From: Leucobacter sp.
GTDB taxonomy: Bacteria > Actinomycetota > Actinomycetes > Actinomycetales > Microbacteriaceae
DNA: 8,427 nucleotides
Direction of reading: 5' to 3'
Assembly: GCA_031178565.1 (NCBI GenBank)
Contig: JAPSIU010000006.1
Span: 16,750-25,176 of the forward strand
Shown here: positions 1 through 6,137 of the stretch, piece by piece
Layout of the letters: each line of letters begins with the position of its first letter
Position numbering within the stretch: position 1 is the stretch's first letter
Translations under genes and position numbers: made by a program
Notes under the pieces: generated by a model
Databases searched by the model: none
What the model saw: only the letters and a program-made list of their open reading frames with translations
What the model was told of the DNA's origin: nothing

Positions 1-90
1 GAGCCGTACGCGGTGGGGGGGCCCGGGGGGGGGGGGGGGGGCGCCCGCGCCCCCGCCGCGCCCGGGCGCGCCCCCCCCCCCCCCCCCCGA
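1..90. other. G/C homopolymer low-complexity contig end
   Basis: A run of 17 G (25-41) and a run of 18 C (71-88) flank a stretch made only of G and C. The two runs are complementary, so the region can fold on itself. It has no coding character and stops about 20 bases past the stop codon of the first gene. This looks like a sequencing or assembly artefact (poly-G reads and their complement joined at a contig end) rather than native DNA. Confidence 0.7.
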
Positions 91-110
91 CTCTGTCTGG
101 ACCAGCTTTG

Positions 111-935
111 TCAGTCGCGGGAAACGGTTCCCCACCCCTTCGCTGCTCGAGCTTCTGCCAGCTCCGAGACGCCGCCGCTGTCCGGGTAGTCCACGTCGTC
201 ACGGGGCACCACCCGGATCGGGACTCGAGCTCCCAGCTCCTCGGAGACGTGCGCGATCAGGCCGGGGAAGGTGGAGAGCAGCGCGAGACCCGTTCCCTCC
301 TCCGGGGAGAACCCGAGGGAGTCGATGACCGCCGCAAGCGCCCCGACGTCGTTGATCGGGATCTCGGACTTGCCGGGGAGACTGGTGAAGGCACGATGCA
401 GCGCCTCGTAGACGAGGGCGGCGTCGCCCCAGAGCCCGGCTTCGACCGCTGCCTCTTTGATCTTCCGGGCCCGGGGATCGACGACCCTGAAGACCGGGTG
501 CCCGAGGCCCGGAATGCGCTGCTTCGCGGCCCGCATCTCAGCCACTTTGCGCTCGGCGAATGCGTCGAGCGCAAGCCCCGACTCCGAGTACTCCGCGTAG
601 CTGCTCCGGATAAACCGTCCGGCGAACTCGGTGGCGAGGGTGTTCTCCCCGACAGCCAAGCAAGCGCTCGCCAGACCCACGGCCATGGAGGGGTTCGCCG
701 ACACCGTATAGCGCGCGGCCACGGTTCCCGGCTTCTCGAGCCCGTAGTCGAGCACGGAGTTCAGTACGACATCGAGCACGCGAGCCTGCTCCGGCGTCGG
801 CAGCTCCCCTTTGACCAGGAGGTATACGGACTCGGTGAAACTCACCCCGCCGATCAGGTCGTCGAGCAGGAACCCTCGTATCGAGACGTGATCGCTCGCA
901 ATCGCACTCACGCCGGTCTGCCAGTACTTGGTCAT
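111..935 (-). CDS. Citryl-CoA lyase / citrate synthase-like protein
   Basis: A single-domain protein of the citrate synthase superfamily, about 274 residues. That is shorter than true citrate synthases (about 370-430) and close to the citryl-CoA-lyase domain found at the C-terminus of ATP-citrate lyase. The expected activity is cleavage of citryl-CoA, or a related 3-hydroxy-3-carboxyacyl-CoA, to acetyl-CoA (or acyl-CoA) and a 2-oxoacid in the cytosol. Visible family marks, numbered from the chosen start, are the IPGLGHPVF segment with His146, an IPINDVGAL segment with Asp196, and a late FPGLIAHVSEE segment with His229. These fit the catalytic His/Asp and CoA-site positions of the family. I chose the ATG at 935 because GGTGG lies 7 bases upstream and family members start near MTKYW. 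An in-frame ATG at 956 has no ribosome-binding site. The gene is divergent from the MaoC gene. The exact substrate is unknown, and a methylcitrate-like or other aldol-type CoA reaction is possible. Confidence 0.82.
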   Translation of the reverse strand: MTKYWQTGVSAIASDHVSIRGFLLDDLIGGVSFTESVYLLVKGELPTPEQARVLDVVLNSVLDYGLEKPGTVAARYTVSANPSMAVGLASACLAVGENTLATEFAGRFIRSSYAEYSESGLALDAFAERKVAEMRAAKQRIPGLGHPVFRVVDPRARKIKEAAVEAGLWGDAALVYEALHRAFTSLPGKSEIPINDVGALAAVIDSLGFSPEEGTGLALLSTFPGLIAHVSEELGARVPIRVVPRDDVDYPDSGGVSELAEARAAKGWGTVSRD

Positions 936-1170
936 GTGCCGTCCACCGCCATCCATAGGTTCAATCCAGTTCTGCAGATCTTCCGCACTGTCGCACGCGC
1001 GCGGACCCCGCTATCCACCATGATCTTCGGACGGTCACTGCACCGCTCTGGAAGTTTCACAACTCCCCGGCCGCCGTCTCTGCTTGTTCACAGTGACCGG
1101 TGCCCCTCAAAATCTCTACGTTGAAGACCATCGAAGACTCTCTGCACACTCACGCGTAAGGAAATCTGCA
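936..1170. promoter_or_regulatory. Divergent intergenic region with candidate promoter and inverted repeat
   Basis: About 235 bases separate the divergent citryl-CoA-lyase-like and MaoC genes, and I see no gene in them. A 9-base inverted repeat (CGGTCACTG at 1032-1040, CAGTGACCG at 1091-1099) has arms about 50 bases apart. The right arm overlaps a small palindrome, TCACAGTGA (1088-1096). A weak promoter-like pair for the MaoC gene, TTGTTC (1084-1089) and CAAAAT (1108-1113) with 18 bases between, overlaps the right arm. This would suit a repressor controlling both directions, but the promoter call is speculative and no regulator gene lies in the window. Confidence 0.3.
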
Positions 1171-1653
1171 ATGTCCCAGCTGACCGCTGTCAACCCGTCC
1201 GTGAAATACTTCGACGACCTCGAGGTGGGCGACCTCTGGCATTCCGAGGGGCGCACCATCACCGAGAGCGACCTCGTGACGTTCGCCACCTGGTCGGGCG
1301 ACATGCATCCGCTGCACACGAACGCGGAGTACGCCAACGCCTCGCAGTTCGGGCAGCGCATCTTCCACGGCCCCGGCGCCCTGGCCCTGGCGTTCGGGCT
1401 CGAAATGCGGATCGGCTGGAAAATGGGGTCGGCGATCGCCTTCCTCGGCATCAGCAGCTGGCAGATGCTCGCACCCGTCTTCATCGGCGACACGATCACG
1501 GTGCGGGAGGAGGTCATCGAGATGCGCCCCTCGTCGTCGAAGCCCGACCGCGGCATCGTGAAGACCCGCGTGGAGCTCCTCAACCAGCGCGGCGAGGTGT
1601 GCCACCAGGGAGAGTGGGCCGTGCTCCTCCTCCGAAACGCAGCAGCAGCATAG
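1171..1653 (+). CDS. MaoC-like hotdog-fold acyl dehydratase
   Basis: A 160-residue single hotdog-domain protein of the MaoC / (R)-specific enoyl-CoA hydratase family. Such proteins usually add or remove water across the 2,3 double bond of an acyl-CoA in the cytosol. The active-site block at residues 43-51 reads GDMHPLHTN: Asp44 and His49 are spaced five apart, as in the catalytic pair of PhaJ-type hydratases. The Asn usual at the middle of that motif is His46 here, a variant that may change the substrate. A FHGPGALALAFG segment (65-76) follows, as expected for the central hotdog helix. The ATG at 1171 is preceded by AAGGAAA (1158-1164) with a 6-base spacer; an upstream in-frame extension from 1084 lacks family character. 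An SDR gene follows after 35 bases and is probably cotranscribed. Acyl-CoA hydration is inferred from the family; the natural substrate is unknown. Confidence 0.83.
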   Translation: MSQLTAVNPSVKYFDDLEVGDLWHSEGRTITESDLVTFATWSGDMHPLHTNAEYANASQFGQRIFHGPGALALAFGLEMRIGWKMGSAIAFLGISSWQMLAPVFIGDTITVREEVIEMRPSSSKPDRGIVKTRVELLNQRGEVCHQGEWAVLLLRNAAAA

Positions 1654-1688
1654 GCGATGACCCGCACCGATCGAACAGGAGAACCACT

Positions 1689-2474
1689 ATGACTCGCACC
1701 TATCTCGTCACGGGATCCGCGTCGGGGATCGGAAAGGCCACGGCGACGAGGCTCCGGTCAGACGGCCATCGGGTGATCGGCGTCGATCTGCGGGGCGCCG
1801 ACATCGAGGTCGATCTCAGCACGACAGCCGGACGCGACGCTCTCGTCGAACAGGCCCGAGAGCTGAGCGGCGGTGTTCTGCACGGCGTGCTCGCCATCGC
1901 CGGCGTGCTCGCGTCTTCGTCGCCGTCCGTCGCCGTGAACCACTTCGGAGCCGTGGCCACCCTCGAGGATCTCCGTCCGCTGCTCGCCGCCGCGGACCAG
2001 CCGCGTGCCGCCGTAGTGGCCACGCGGGCCATCATCGACGAGCACGACGCGGAACTGCTCGCGTTGATCGAATCGGGCGACGAAGCCGCCGCCCGCACCC
2101 ATGCCGACGACCTCGCAGCGGCTTCCGACGACATCGGGGGAAGCGTCGTCTACGCGACCTCGAAGCTCGCGCTGGCACGGTGGGTGCGGCGAAACGCCCC
2201 GTCCGACGCGTGGGCCGCGTCCGGGATCGCGCTCAACGCCGTCGCCCCCGGCGTGATCGCCTCACCGATGACGCTCTCGGTGCTGGAAACCGAGGAGGGG
2301 CGAGCCGCGCTCAATGCCCATGCGCCCGCCCCGTTCGGCGGCCCCGCGGCTGACCCGGCAGCGGTCGCGAACCTGCTGACCTGGCTCACCAGCACGGACA
2401 ATCTCTTCGTCACCGGCCAGGTCGTCTTCATCGACGGTGGTGCGGAGAGCATCCGTCGCCCTGCGCACATCTAA
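1689..2474 (+). CDS. Short-chain dehydrogenase, 3-alpha-hydroxysteroid dehydrogenase/carbonyl reductase type, catalytic Ser replaced
   Basis: A 261-residue NAD(P)-dependent short-chain dehydrogenase. The N-terminal Rossmann motif TGSASGIG (8-15) is followed by a short VIGVDLRGADIEVDLS stretch (29-44). This and the C-terminal VFIDGGAESIRRP resemble the 3-alpha-hydroxysteroid dehydrogenase / carbonyl reductase group known from Comamonas HsdA. The YATSK motif gives Tyr155 and Lys159. The strand that should carry the catalytic Ser (normally VISS or similar before V/A) reads VVATRA (109-114), so Arg113 sits where Ser is expected and Thr112 is next to it. Either Thr112 substitutes, the substrate is unusual, or activity is reduced. 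The start has AGGAGA (1677-1682) with a 6-base spacer. The gene lies 35 bases behind the MaoC gene, probably in one transcript ending at the hairpin at 2488-2517. A steroid substrate is not implied, since this group reduces many carbonyls. Confidence 0.85.
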   Translation: MTRTYLVTGSASGIGKATATRLRSDGHRVIGVDLRGADIEVDLSTTAGRDALVEQARELSGGVLHGVLAIAGVLASSSPSVAVNHFGAVATLEDLRPLLAAADQPRAAVVATRAIIDEHDAELLALIESGDEAAARTHADDLAAASDDIGGSVVYATSKLALARWVRRNAPSDAWAASGIALNAVAPGVIASPMTLSVLETEEGRAALNAHAPAPFGGPAADPAAVANLLTWLTSTDNLFVTGQVVFIDGGAESIRRPAHI

Positions 2475-2487
2475 GAACAGCGAAGCG

Positions 2488-2517
2488 GGTGGACCGCACG
2501 ATCTCGCGCGGTCCACC
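2488..2517. terminator. Hairpin terminator between convergent SDR genes
   Basis: A perfect 10-bp stem (GGTGGACCGC at 2488-2497 pairing with GCGGTCCACC at 2508-2517) has a 10-base loop. It fills most of the 48-base gap between two converging genes, so it can act on transcripts from both sides. There is no proper T tract on either strand, only a short GTT after the plus-strand arm. It is a likely bidirectional terminator or 3'-end stabiliser. Confidence 0.7.
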
Positions 2518-2522
2518 GTTCG

Positions 2523-3314
2523 TCACAGCTGGCCGAGGGCTCGACGGTTGACGGTCTGGAGCACCGCCGTCTGTCCGCCGTCGACCGTCACGACGGACCC
2601 CGTGGTGAACCCGGCACCGGGGCTGGCGAGCCACACGACAGTGCTTCCGATCTGGCGCGGCTGCCCGATCACCTGAAGCGGATTCAATGGGAACGGCTCC
2701 TCGCCCGTGAGCAGAGGCGCGGGAGTGATCGCCGAGGTCGAGGTCGAGTGGATCCACCCCGGCGCTATCGCGTTCACAGTGATGCGATGTGGCGCGAGGT
2801 CTACCGCCATCGCCTTCGCAAGCGCTGACACGCCTCCCTTGCTGACGGTGTAGGGAGCGCTGTTGGGTTCGGCCGCGGTCGCGCAGACGGATGAGATCAG
2901 CACGATGCGACCGCCGTTTCCAGCCGCCGCCATCCGCTGCGCGGCGGCCTGCCCGCAGAGGTACGCGCCCTTCAGGTTGACGCCCAGCACCCGATCCCAG
3001 TCCTCCTCCTTCATCTCGAGGAAGGGGCTGTAGCTCGAGGTTCCGGCGTTGGCCACCAGGATGTCGAGCTTGCCGAACGTCGACACCGCGTGGTCCGCGA
3101 GGGCCTGGGCGTCGTCCTTCCGCGAGACATCGCAGGCGAAGGCCGAAACCTCGCCGAGCGATGCGAGCTCCCGAGCGACCTCGTGCAGCTCGCCTTCGTT
3201 CCGTTGAGCGAGCACCACCTTCGCACCCGCGTCGAGCAGTTCCTCAGCGATCCCCCGCCCGATTCCGCGCCCGGCACCCGTGACGATCGCTACCTGTCCT
3301 TCGAGAAGTTTCAT
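2523..3314 (-). CDS. Classical SDR-family oxidoreductase
   Basis: A 263-residue classical short-chain dehydrogenase/reductase, cytosolic and NAD(P)-dependent. All expected elements are present: the cofactor loop TGAGRGIG (12-19), NAG (89-91), Asn113, the catalytic Ser142 in LISSVCA, Tyr155 and Lys159 in YTVSK, and the NAIAPGWI segment (181-188) followed by a TVDGG end block. The length and motif spacing match FabG-like 3-oxoacyl reductases and glucose-1-dehydrogenase-like enzymes. The substrate is probably a secondary alcohol or ketone but cannot be fixed further. The start is ATG at 3314 with AGGAAG (3321-3326 on the complement) and a 6-base spacer. It appears monocistronic: divergent from the amine oxidase operon and convergent with the other SDR. 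Unlike that neighbour, its catalytic tetrad is intact. Confidence 0.88.
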   Translation of the reverse strand: MKLLEGQVAIVTGAGRGIGRGIAEELLDAGAKVVLAQRNEGELHEVARELASLGEVSAFACDVSRKDDAQALADHAVSTFGKLDILVANAGTSSYSPFLEMKEEDWDRVLGVNLKGAYLCGQAAAQRMAAAGNGGRIVLISSVCATAAEPNSAPYTVSKGGVSALAKAMAVDLAPHRITVNAIAPGWIHSTSTSAITPAPLLTGEEPFPLNPLQVIGQPRQIGSTVVWLASPGAGFTTGSVVTVDGGQTAVLQTVNRRALGQL

Positions 3315-3464
3315 CTACTGCTTCCTCATCTCATTCTGATCGGTGCTGTCATTTCATCCCGGTCCTCCGCCGTGCGGCAATCGTCAGAATACCTACGCCG
3401 ATGGCGGTCTCTCGGAATAACTCGCATGGTCGTCAGCGCCGCGGGTGGGCAGGATCTAGACAGC
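3315..3464. promoter_or_regulatory. Divergent intergenic region, amine oxidase operon / SDR
   Basis: About 150 bases lie between the starts of two divergent genes and must hold promoters for both, apart from the two ribosome-binding sites at its edges. I see no convincing -35/-10 pair. A 7-base inverted repeat (ATTCTGA 3333-3339, TCAGAAT 3384-3390) is present, but one of that size is expected by chance in such a span. An in-frame ATG at 3401 opens a 26-codon extension with no family character and no clear ribosome-binding site, so I treat the region as non-coding. Confidence 0.35.
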
Positions 3465-3470
3465 AGGAGG
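3465..3470 (+). promoter_or_regulatory. Ribosome-binding site deciding the GTG start of the amine oxidase
   Basis: AGGAGG, a perfect Shine-Dalgarno core, sits 8 bases ahead of the GTG at 3479. It favours GTG over the in-frame ATG at 3401. The protein then begins nine residues before the FAD-binding strand, as is usual for this family. Confidence 0.75.
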
Positions 3471-3478
3471 GATACAAG

Positions 3479-4792
3479 GTGGAGAAGACATATGACACCG
3501 TCGTCGTGGGCGCCGGCTTCAGCGGTATCGTGGCGGCTCGAGACCTCGTCGATCGAGGGCACTCCGTCGTCGTCTTGGAAGGCGGCACCAGGGTCGGCGG
3601 TCGGACCTACGCGAGACCGTTCACGGGGCAGGAGCACCTGACAGTCGAGCTCGGGGGCAGTTGGATCAGCAGCGCTCTCTAGCCCAACGTTCGCCGAGAA
3701 GTCGCCCGATACGGCATCCGGATGAAGTCCGACGTCCCGGCAGAACACGCGGCGTTCATCACGGATGGCATCCTCCGCTCGTTTCCGGTGCCGATGTCGG
3801 AGCTGCCCGATCTTGAGCGCGCAGTCATGCACCTGCGCGACGCGTCCAAGCGCATCGCTCCCGGCCAACCGCTCAGCCGGCAGCCCCTGAGCGACCTCGA
3901 TGTCTCGGTCGAAGCGTTCATCCGCGGGTTGGACCTCGGCCCCGCCACCACCGATCTGTTCTACACCCTCGTCGCCTGGTACTCCGGAGCCGACCCGCAC
4001 GCCGTTTCGGTGTTCGGCGCCATCGCGCAGACCGCAGGGTTCGGCCACAGCCCCCTGGGGTTCTACACCGGCCTCAGCGAGCGCTTCGTCGGGGGCGCAG
4101 GCGTGCTCCTGCAGAGGATGATCGACACCAGTGGGCTCGAGGTGCGACTCGACCGCCTCGTCACGCAGGTGCAGCAGAACGAACGCGGCGTCACCGTCCG
4201 CACGCGAAGCGGGGAGGTGATCAACGCCGAGTCGTGCGTCATGGCGATTCCGACGAACGTCCTCCGCCAGGTGGAGTTCTCACCGCAGCTCGATCCGCGC
4301 AAGACGGAACTCCTCGCCGAGGATCATCTCGGCCGTGCGTACAAGGGCTCCTTCCTGGTGAGGAACATCCCCCGACGGCCGTTCACGCTCGGGTCGGGCA
4401 AACTCCACTCCCTCATTCTCGGGTACGAGTGCGAGGACGACACGTGCATCATGATCGCCTTCGGTGACGACAAGTCGCTTTCCAACCCGCTCTCGCGCGA
4501 GGAGGCCGAGGCGGCGGTTCGAGAGTTCTTCCCCGAAGCCGAGGTCCTCGCGGTCGATGCTCACGACTGGTGCGCCGACCCGCTCTTCCGCGGCGGCTAC
4601 CGCATCGACCCGCCGGGCCAGGCCATCGAGTTCGTACGCGTCATGAACGCACCGGAGGGTCGTGTCGTATTCGCGGGTACGGATCTCGACGACTCCGTGT
4701 GGCGGAACTGGATCGACGGCGCCATCAACAGCGGCGGGGTGGCGGCCGACAAGATCAGTGAAACCCTCTCACGGACAAGGAGTGCCCGTTGA
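3479..4792 (+). pseudogene. Flavin monoamine oxidase family protein, interrupted by an in-frame TAG
   Basis: Ignoring one stop codon, this is a 437-residue FAD-dependent amine oxidase, normal length for the family, which oxidises amines to imines with release of H2O2. Residues 8-16 carry the FAD-binding VVVGAGFSG with GxGxxG at 11-16; Glu34 and RVGGR (38-42) follow, then ELGGSW (57-62). Codon 68 (3680-3682) is TAG, and the frame continues intact at once with PNVRREVARYGI. A CAG-to-TAG change is the simplest explanation. The remaining frame has an AYKGSF segment with Lys near 289, where this family keeps a flavin-adjacent lysine, and a C-terminal FAGTDLDD...GAINSGGVAA block that closes the FAD site. 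A restart at ATG 3722 (codon 82) would have no ribosome-binding site and would lack the FAD loop. The rest shows no decay, so this is a very recent nonsense mutation or a base-calling error. It is first in an operon and overlaps the next gene by 4 bases. Confidence 0.78.
4777..4782 (+). promoter_or_regulatory. Ribosome-binding site deciding the TTG start of the NTF2-like gene
   Basis: AAGGAG lies 6 bases before the TTG at 4789. That TTG shares TTGA with the stop codon of the amine oxidase, a typical coupled-translation junction. No better start exists nearby in this frame. Confidence 0.7.
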
Positions 4793-5193
4793 ACGACACG
4801 AACCTGCAACTCTTCAAGACTCAGATGGCCGCATTCGGACAGATGGACGTCGACGCATTGCTGACCTCCTTCGATGACGAGGCCGTGCTGCAAGACATGA
4901 GCGATCCTGAGTCGCCGTGGGTCGGGCTCGCGGAGATCCGGAGCTTCCTGACCGACTATTTCTCTCACCTGTCGAACGTCCGGGTGATGATCGCGTCCGC
5001 TGCGACGAGCAGCGACCGGGTCTTCGCCGAGCTCGAGGTGAACGCCGAATACGCGCCCGATCCCGCCGCACCGGAGTTCCACGATGTCGTGATGCGCTAC
5101 TGCGTCGTCGAGAAGTTCAACGAAGGCAGGATCGTTCACGAGCGCTTCTACTGGGATCGCGCCGAATTCGAATCCCAGTTCGTCGGTTCCTGA
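4789..5193 (+). CDS. NTF2/SnoaL-like small cone-fold protein
   Basis: A 134-residue soluble protein with the size and layout of the NTF2-like / SnoaL superfamily. An N-terminal helix (about 5-20) is followed by the LLTSFDDEAVLQD segment (24-36), a helix around 48-60, and then alternating beta strands with VVEKFNEGRIVHERFYWD (106-123), typical of the closing strands of the cone. Members act as isomerases, dehydratases, cyclases or ligand-binding partners in catabolic and biosynthetic clusters. No catalytic set is clear enough to choose among these roles. Acidic residues and His119-equivalent positions near the end strand may line the pocket, but this is weak. The TTG start is supported by AAGGAG and the TTGA overlap with the amine oxidase, so translation is probably coupled. 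If the upstream amber codon is real, it could lower expression of this gene through polarity. Confidence 0.72.
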   Translation: MNDTNLQLFKTQMAAFGQMDVDALLTSFDDEAVLQDMSDPESPWVGLAEIRSFLTDYFSHLSNVRVMIASAATSSDRVFAELEVNAEYAPDPAAPEFHDVVMRYCVVEKFNEGRIVHERFYWDRAEFESQFVGS

Positions 5194-5221
5194 TCCACCC
5201 GCAAGAAATCGAGGTGACACG

Positions 5222-6085
5222 ATGGCCGACGTAGCCGTGCTGGGGTTGGGCAATATGGGGGCGTCGGTCGCTCGGGCCCTGCTCGCCGACGGTCGAAGCG
5301 TCGCGGTATGGAACCGCACCGCGAAGAGGTGCGGTCCGCTGGCGGACGAGGGAGCGGAAGTGGCGCCCTCGGCGAATGACGCCGCCCTGAGTGCTCCTGC
5401 GATCATCGCCTCGGTCTTGGACTATCGCGCTCTGCAGCAGGCACTGGCTGATCCGCTCGACATGTCGGGTCGCACTGTGATCAACCTCACCTGGGGCACG
5501 ACGGATGAGGCTCGCGAACTCGCCGAGTTCGTGTCGGCGCGGGGCGGCGGGTACGTGGAAGGCGGGGTGCTGTGCCGCCCCGAGGCCATCGGTCGCACCG
5601 ACGGGGACATCCTGTATTCGGGCCCGTCCGAGGCCGTCGAGGAGGTCCGGCCCCTCCTGAACACGCTGGGCCCCATCCACTACGTGGGATCGGACGTGAC
5701 GCAGGCCAACGCTCTGGCCCTCGCCCTCGGATCGATTTTCTACGCCGGCGTCCTGTCCTTCCTCGAGGCCGCCGCCTATGCGGAGCGGTTGGGGATCCCG
5801 CCCGAGGTCGTCGCTCCGCTGGTGCGGATTCCGCTCGGTCTCGTCGGTTCGACTGCGGATGCGTCCGTCGACCAGATCAAGCGGCAGGACTTCGCCGGAT
5901 CCGAGGCGTCGAACGCGGTTCACGCTGCGGCGCTCGCCTCGGTGACGCAGGCTTTCTCCGCGGCCGGCATCGAGCACCGCCTCACCGATGCGGTGGGCAC
6001 CTATTTCGATTCAGCGGCAAAGATGGGACTCGATGCCCTCGAGGTGGGTGCGCTCCTGCGCATCATCTCGAAGACCGCGGTCTAG
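5222..6085 (+). CDS. NADPH-dependent imine-reductase-like / 6-phosphogluconate dehydrogenase-type oxidoreductase
   Basis: A 287-residue cytosolic two-domain NADP-dependent reductase. GLGNMG (8-13) is the nucleotide loop, and VWNRT (29-33) has the Arg that in this superfamily contacts the 2'-phosphate of NADPH. The VLDYRAL segment (65-71), VINLTWGTTDEAREL (86-100), GGGYVEGGVLCRPEAIG (108-124) and DILYSG (129-134) follow the pattern I know from bacterial imine reductases more closely than that of hydroxyisobutyrate dehydrogenases. A helical C-terminal half follows, as expected for a domain-swapped dimer. In the segment before the long inter-domain helix (157-170) I find neither the Lys of beta-hydroxyacid dehydrogenases nor the Asp/Tyr usual in imine reductases; Ala or Leu occupies the place. 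The start has GAGGTG (5211-5216), 5 bases upstream. It is third in the amine oxidase operon, which fits work on an imine product. A hydroxyacid dehydrogenase role is the alternative. Confidence 0.78.
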   Translation: MADVAVLGLGNMGASVARALLADGRSVAVWNRTAKRCGPLADEGAEVAPSANDAALSAPAIIASVLDYRALQQALADPLDMSGRTVINLTWGTTDEARELAEFVSARGGGYVEGGVLCRPEAIGRTDGDILYSGPSEAVEEVRPLLNTLGPIHYVGSDVTQANALALALGSIFYAGVLSFLEAAAYAERLGIPPEVVAPLVRIPLGLVGSTADASVDQIKRQDFAGSEASNAVHAAALASVTQAFSAAGIEHRLTDAVGTYFDSAAKMGLDALEVGALLRIISKTAV

Positions 6086-6104
6086 CGCCGGTGGCCTGGC
6101 CGGG

Positions 6105-6134
6105 AGGTGCGGGAGGCGGCCGCCTCCCGCACCT
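6105..6134. terminator. Perfect 30-nt palindrome, probable bidirectional terminator
   Basis: AGGTGCGGGAGGCGG (6105-6119) is followed directly by its exact reverse complement (6120-6134), giving 15 bp of symmetry with GCGGCCGC at the centre. It lies in the 52-base gap between the converging imine-reductase-like and DAO-type genes and ends 3 bases from the stop codon of the latter. There is no T tract. It forms a very stable hairpin on either strand and is best read as a shared terminator. Confidence 0.75.
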
Positions 6135-6137
6135 GTC

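Noticed and set aside
108..1124. Long plus-strand open frame of 338 codons
   Set aside because: It lies antisense to the citryl-CoA-lyase-like gene, whose frame has clear family motifs. The plus-strand translation is rich in Arg/Gly/Pro with no recognisable domain, a normal shadow in high-GC DNA.
3333..3390. ATTCTGA / TCAGAAT inverted repeat in the SDR / amine oxidase intergenic region
   Set aside because: A 7-base inverted pair is expected by chance in about 160 bases, and it does not overlap a promoter I can recognise.
3326..4048. Minus-strand open frame of 240 codons spanning the SDR / amine oxidase divergent region
   Set aside because: It is antisense to the amine oxidase frame, covers a likely promoter region and shows no family motif. 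The plus frame is clearly the coding one despite its amber codon.
3722..4792. The segment after the amber codon as an independent gene starting at ATG 3722
   Set aside because: There is no ribosome-binding site, it is in the same frame as the upstream segment, and it would lack the FAD-binding loop. It is the remainder of the interrupted amine oxidase.
5117..5977. Minus-strand open frame of 286 codons
   Set aside because: It is antisense to the NTF2-like and imine-reductase-like genes, both of which have good starts and motifs. Its composition is low-information and Arg-rich.
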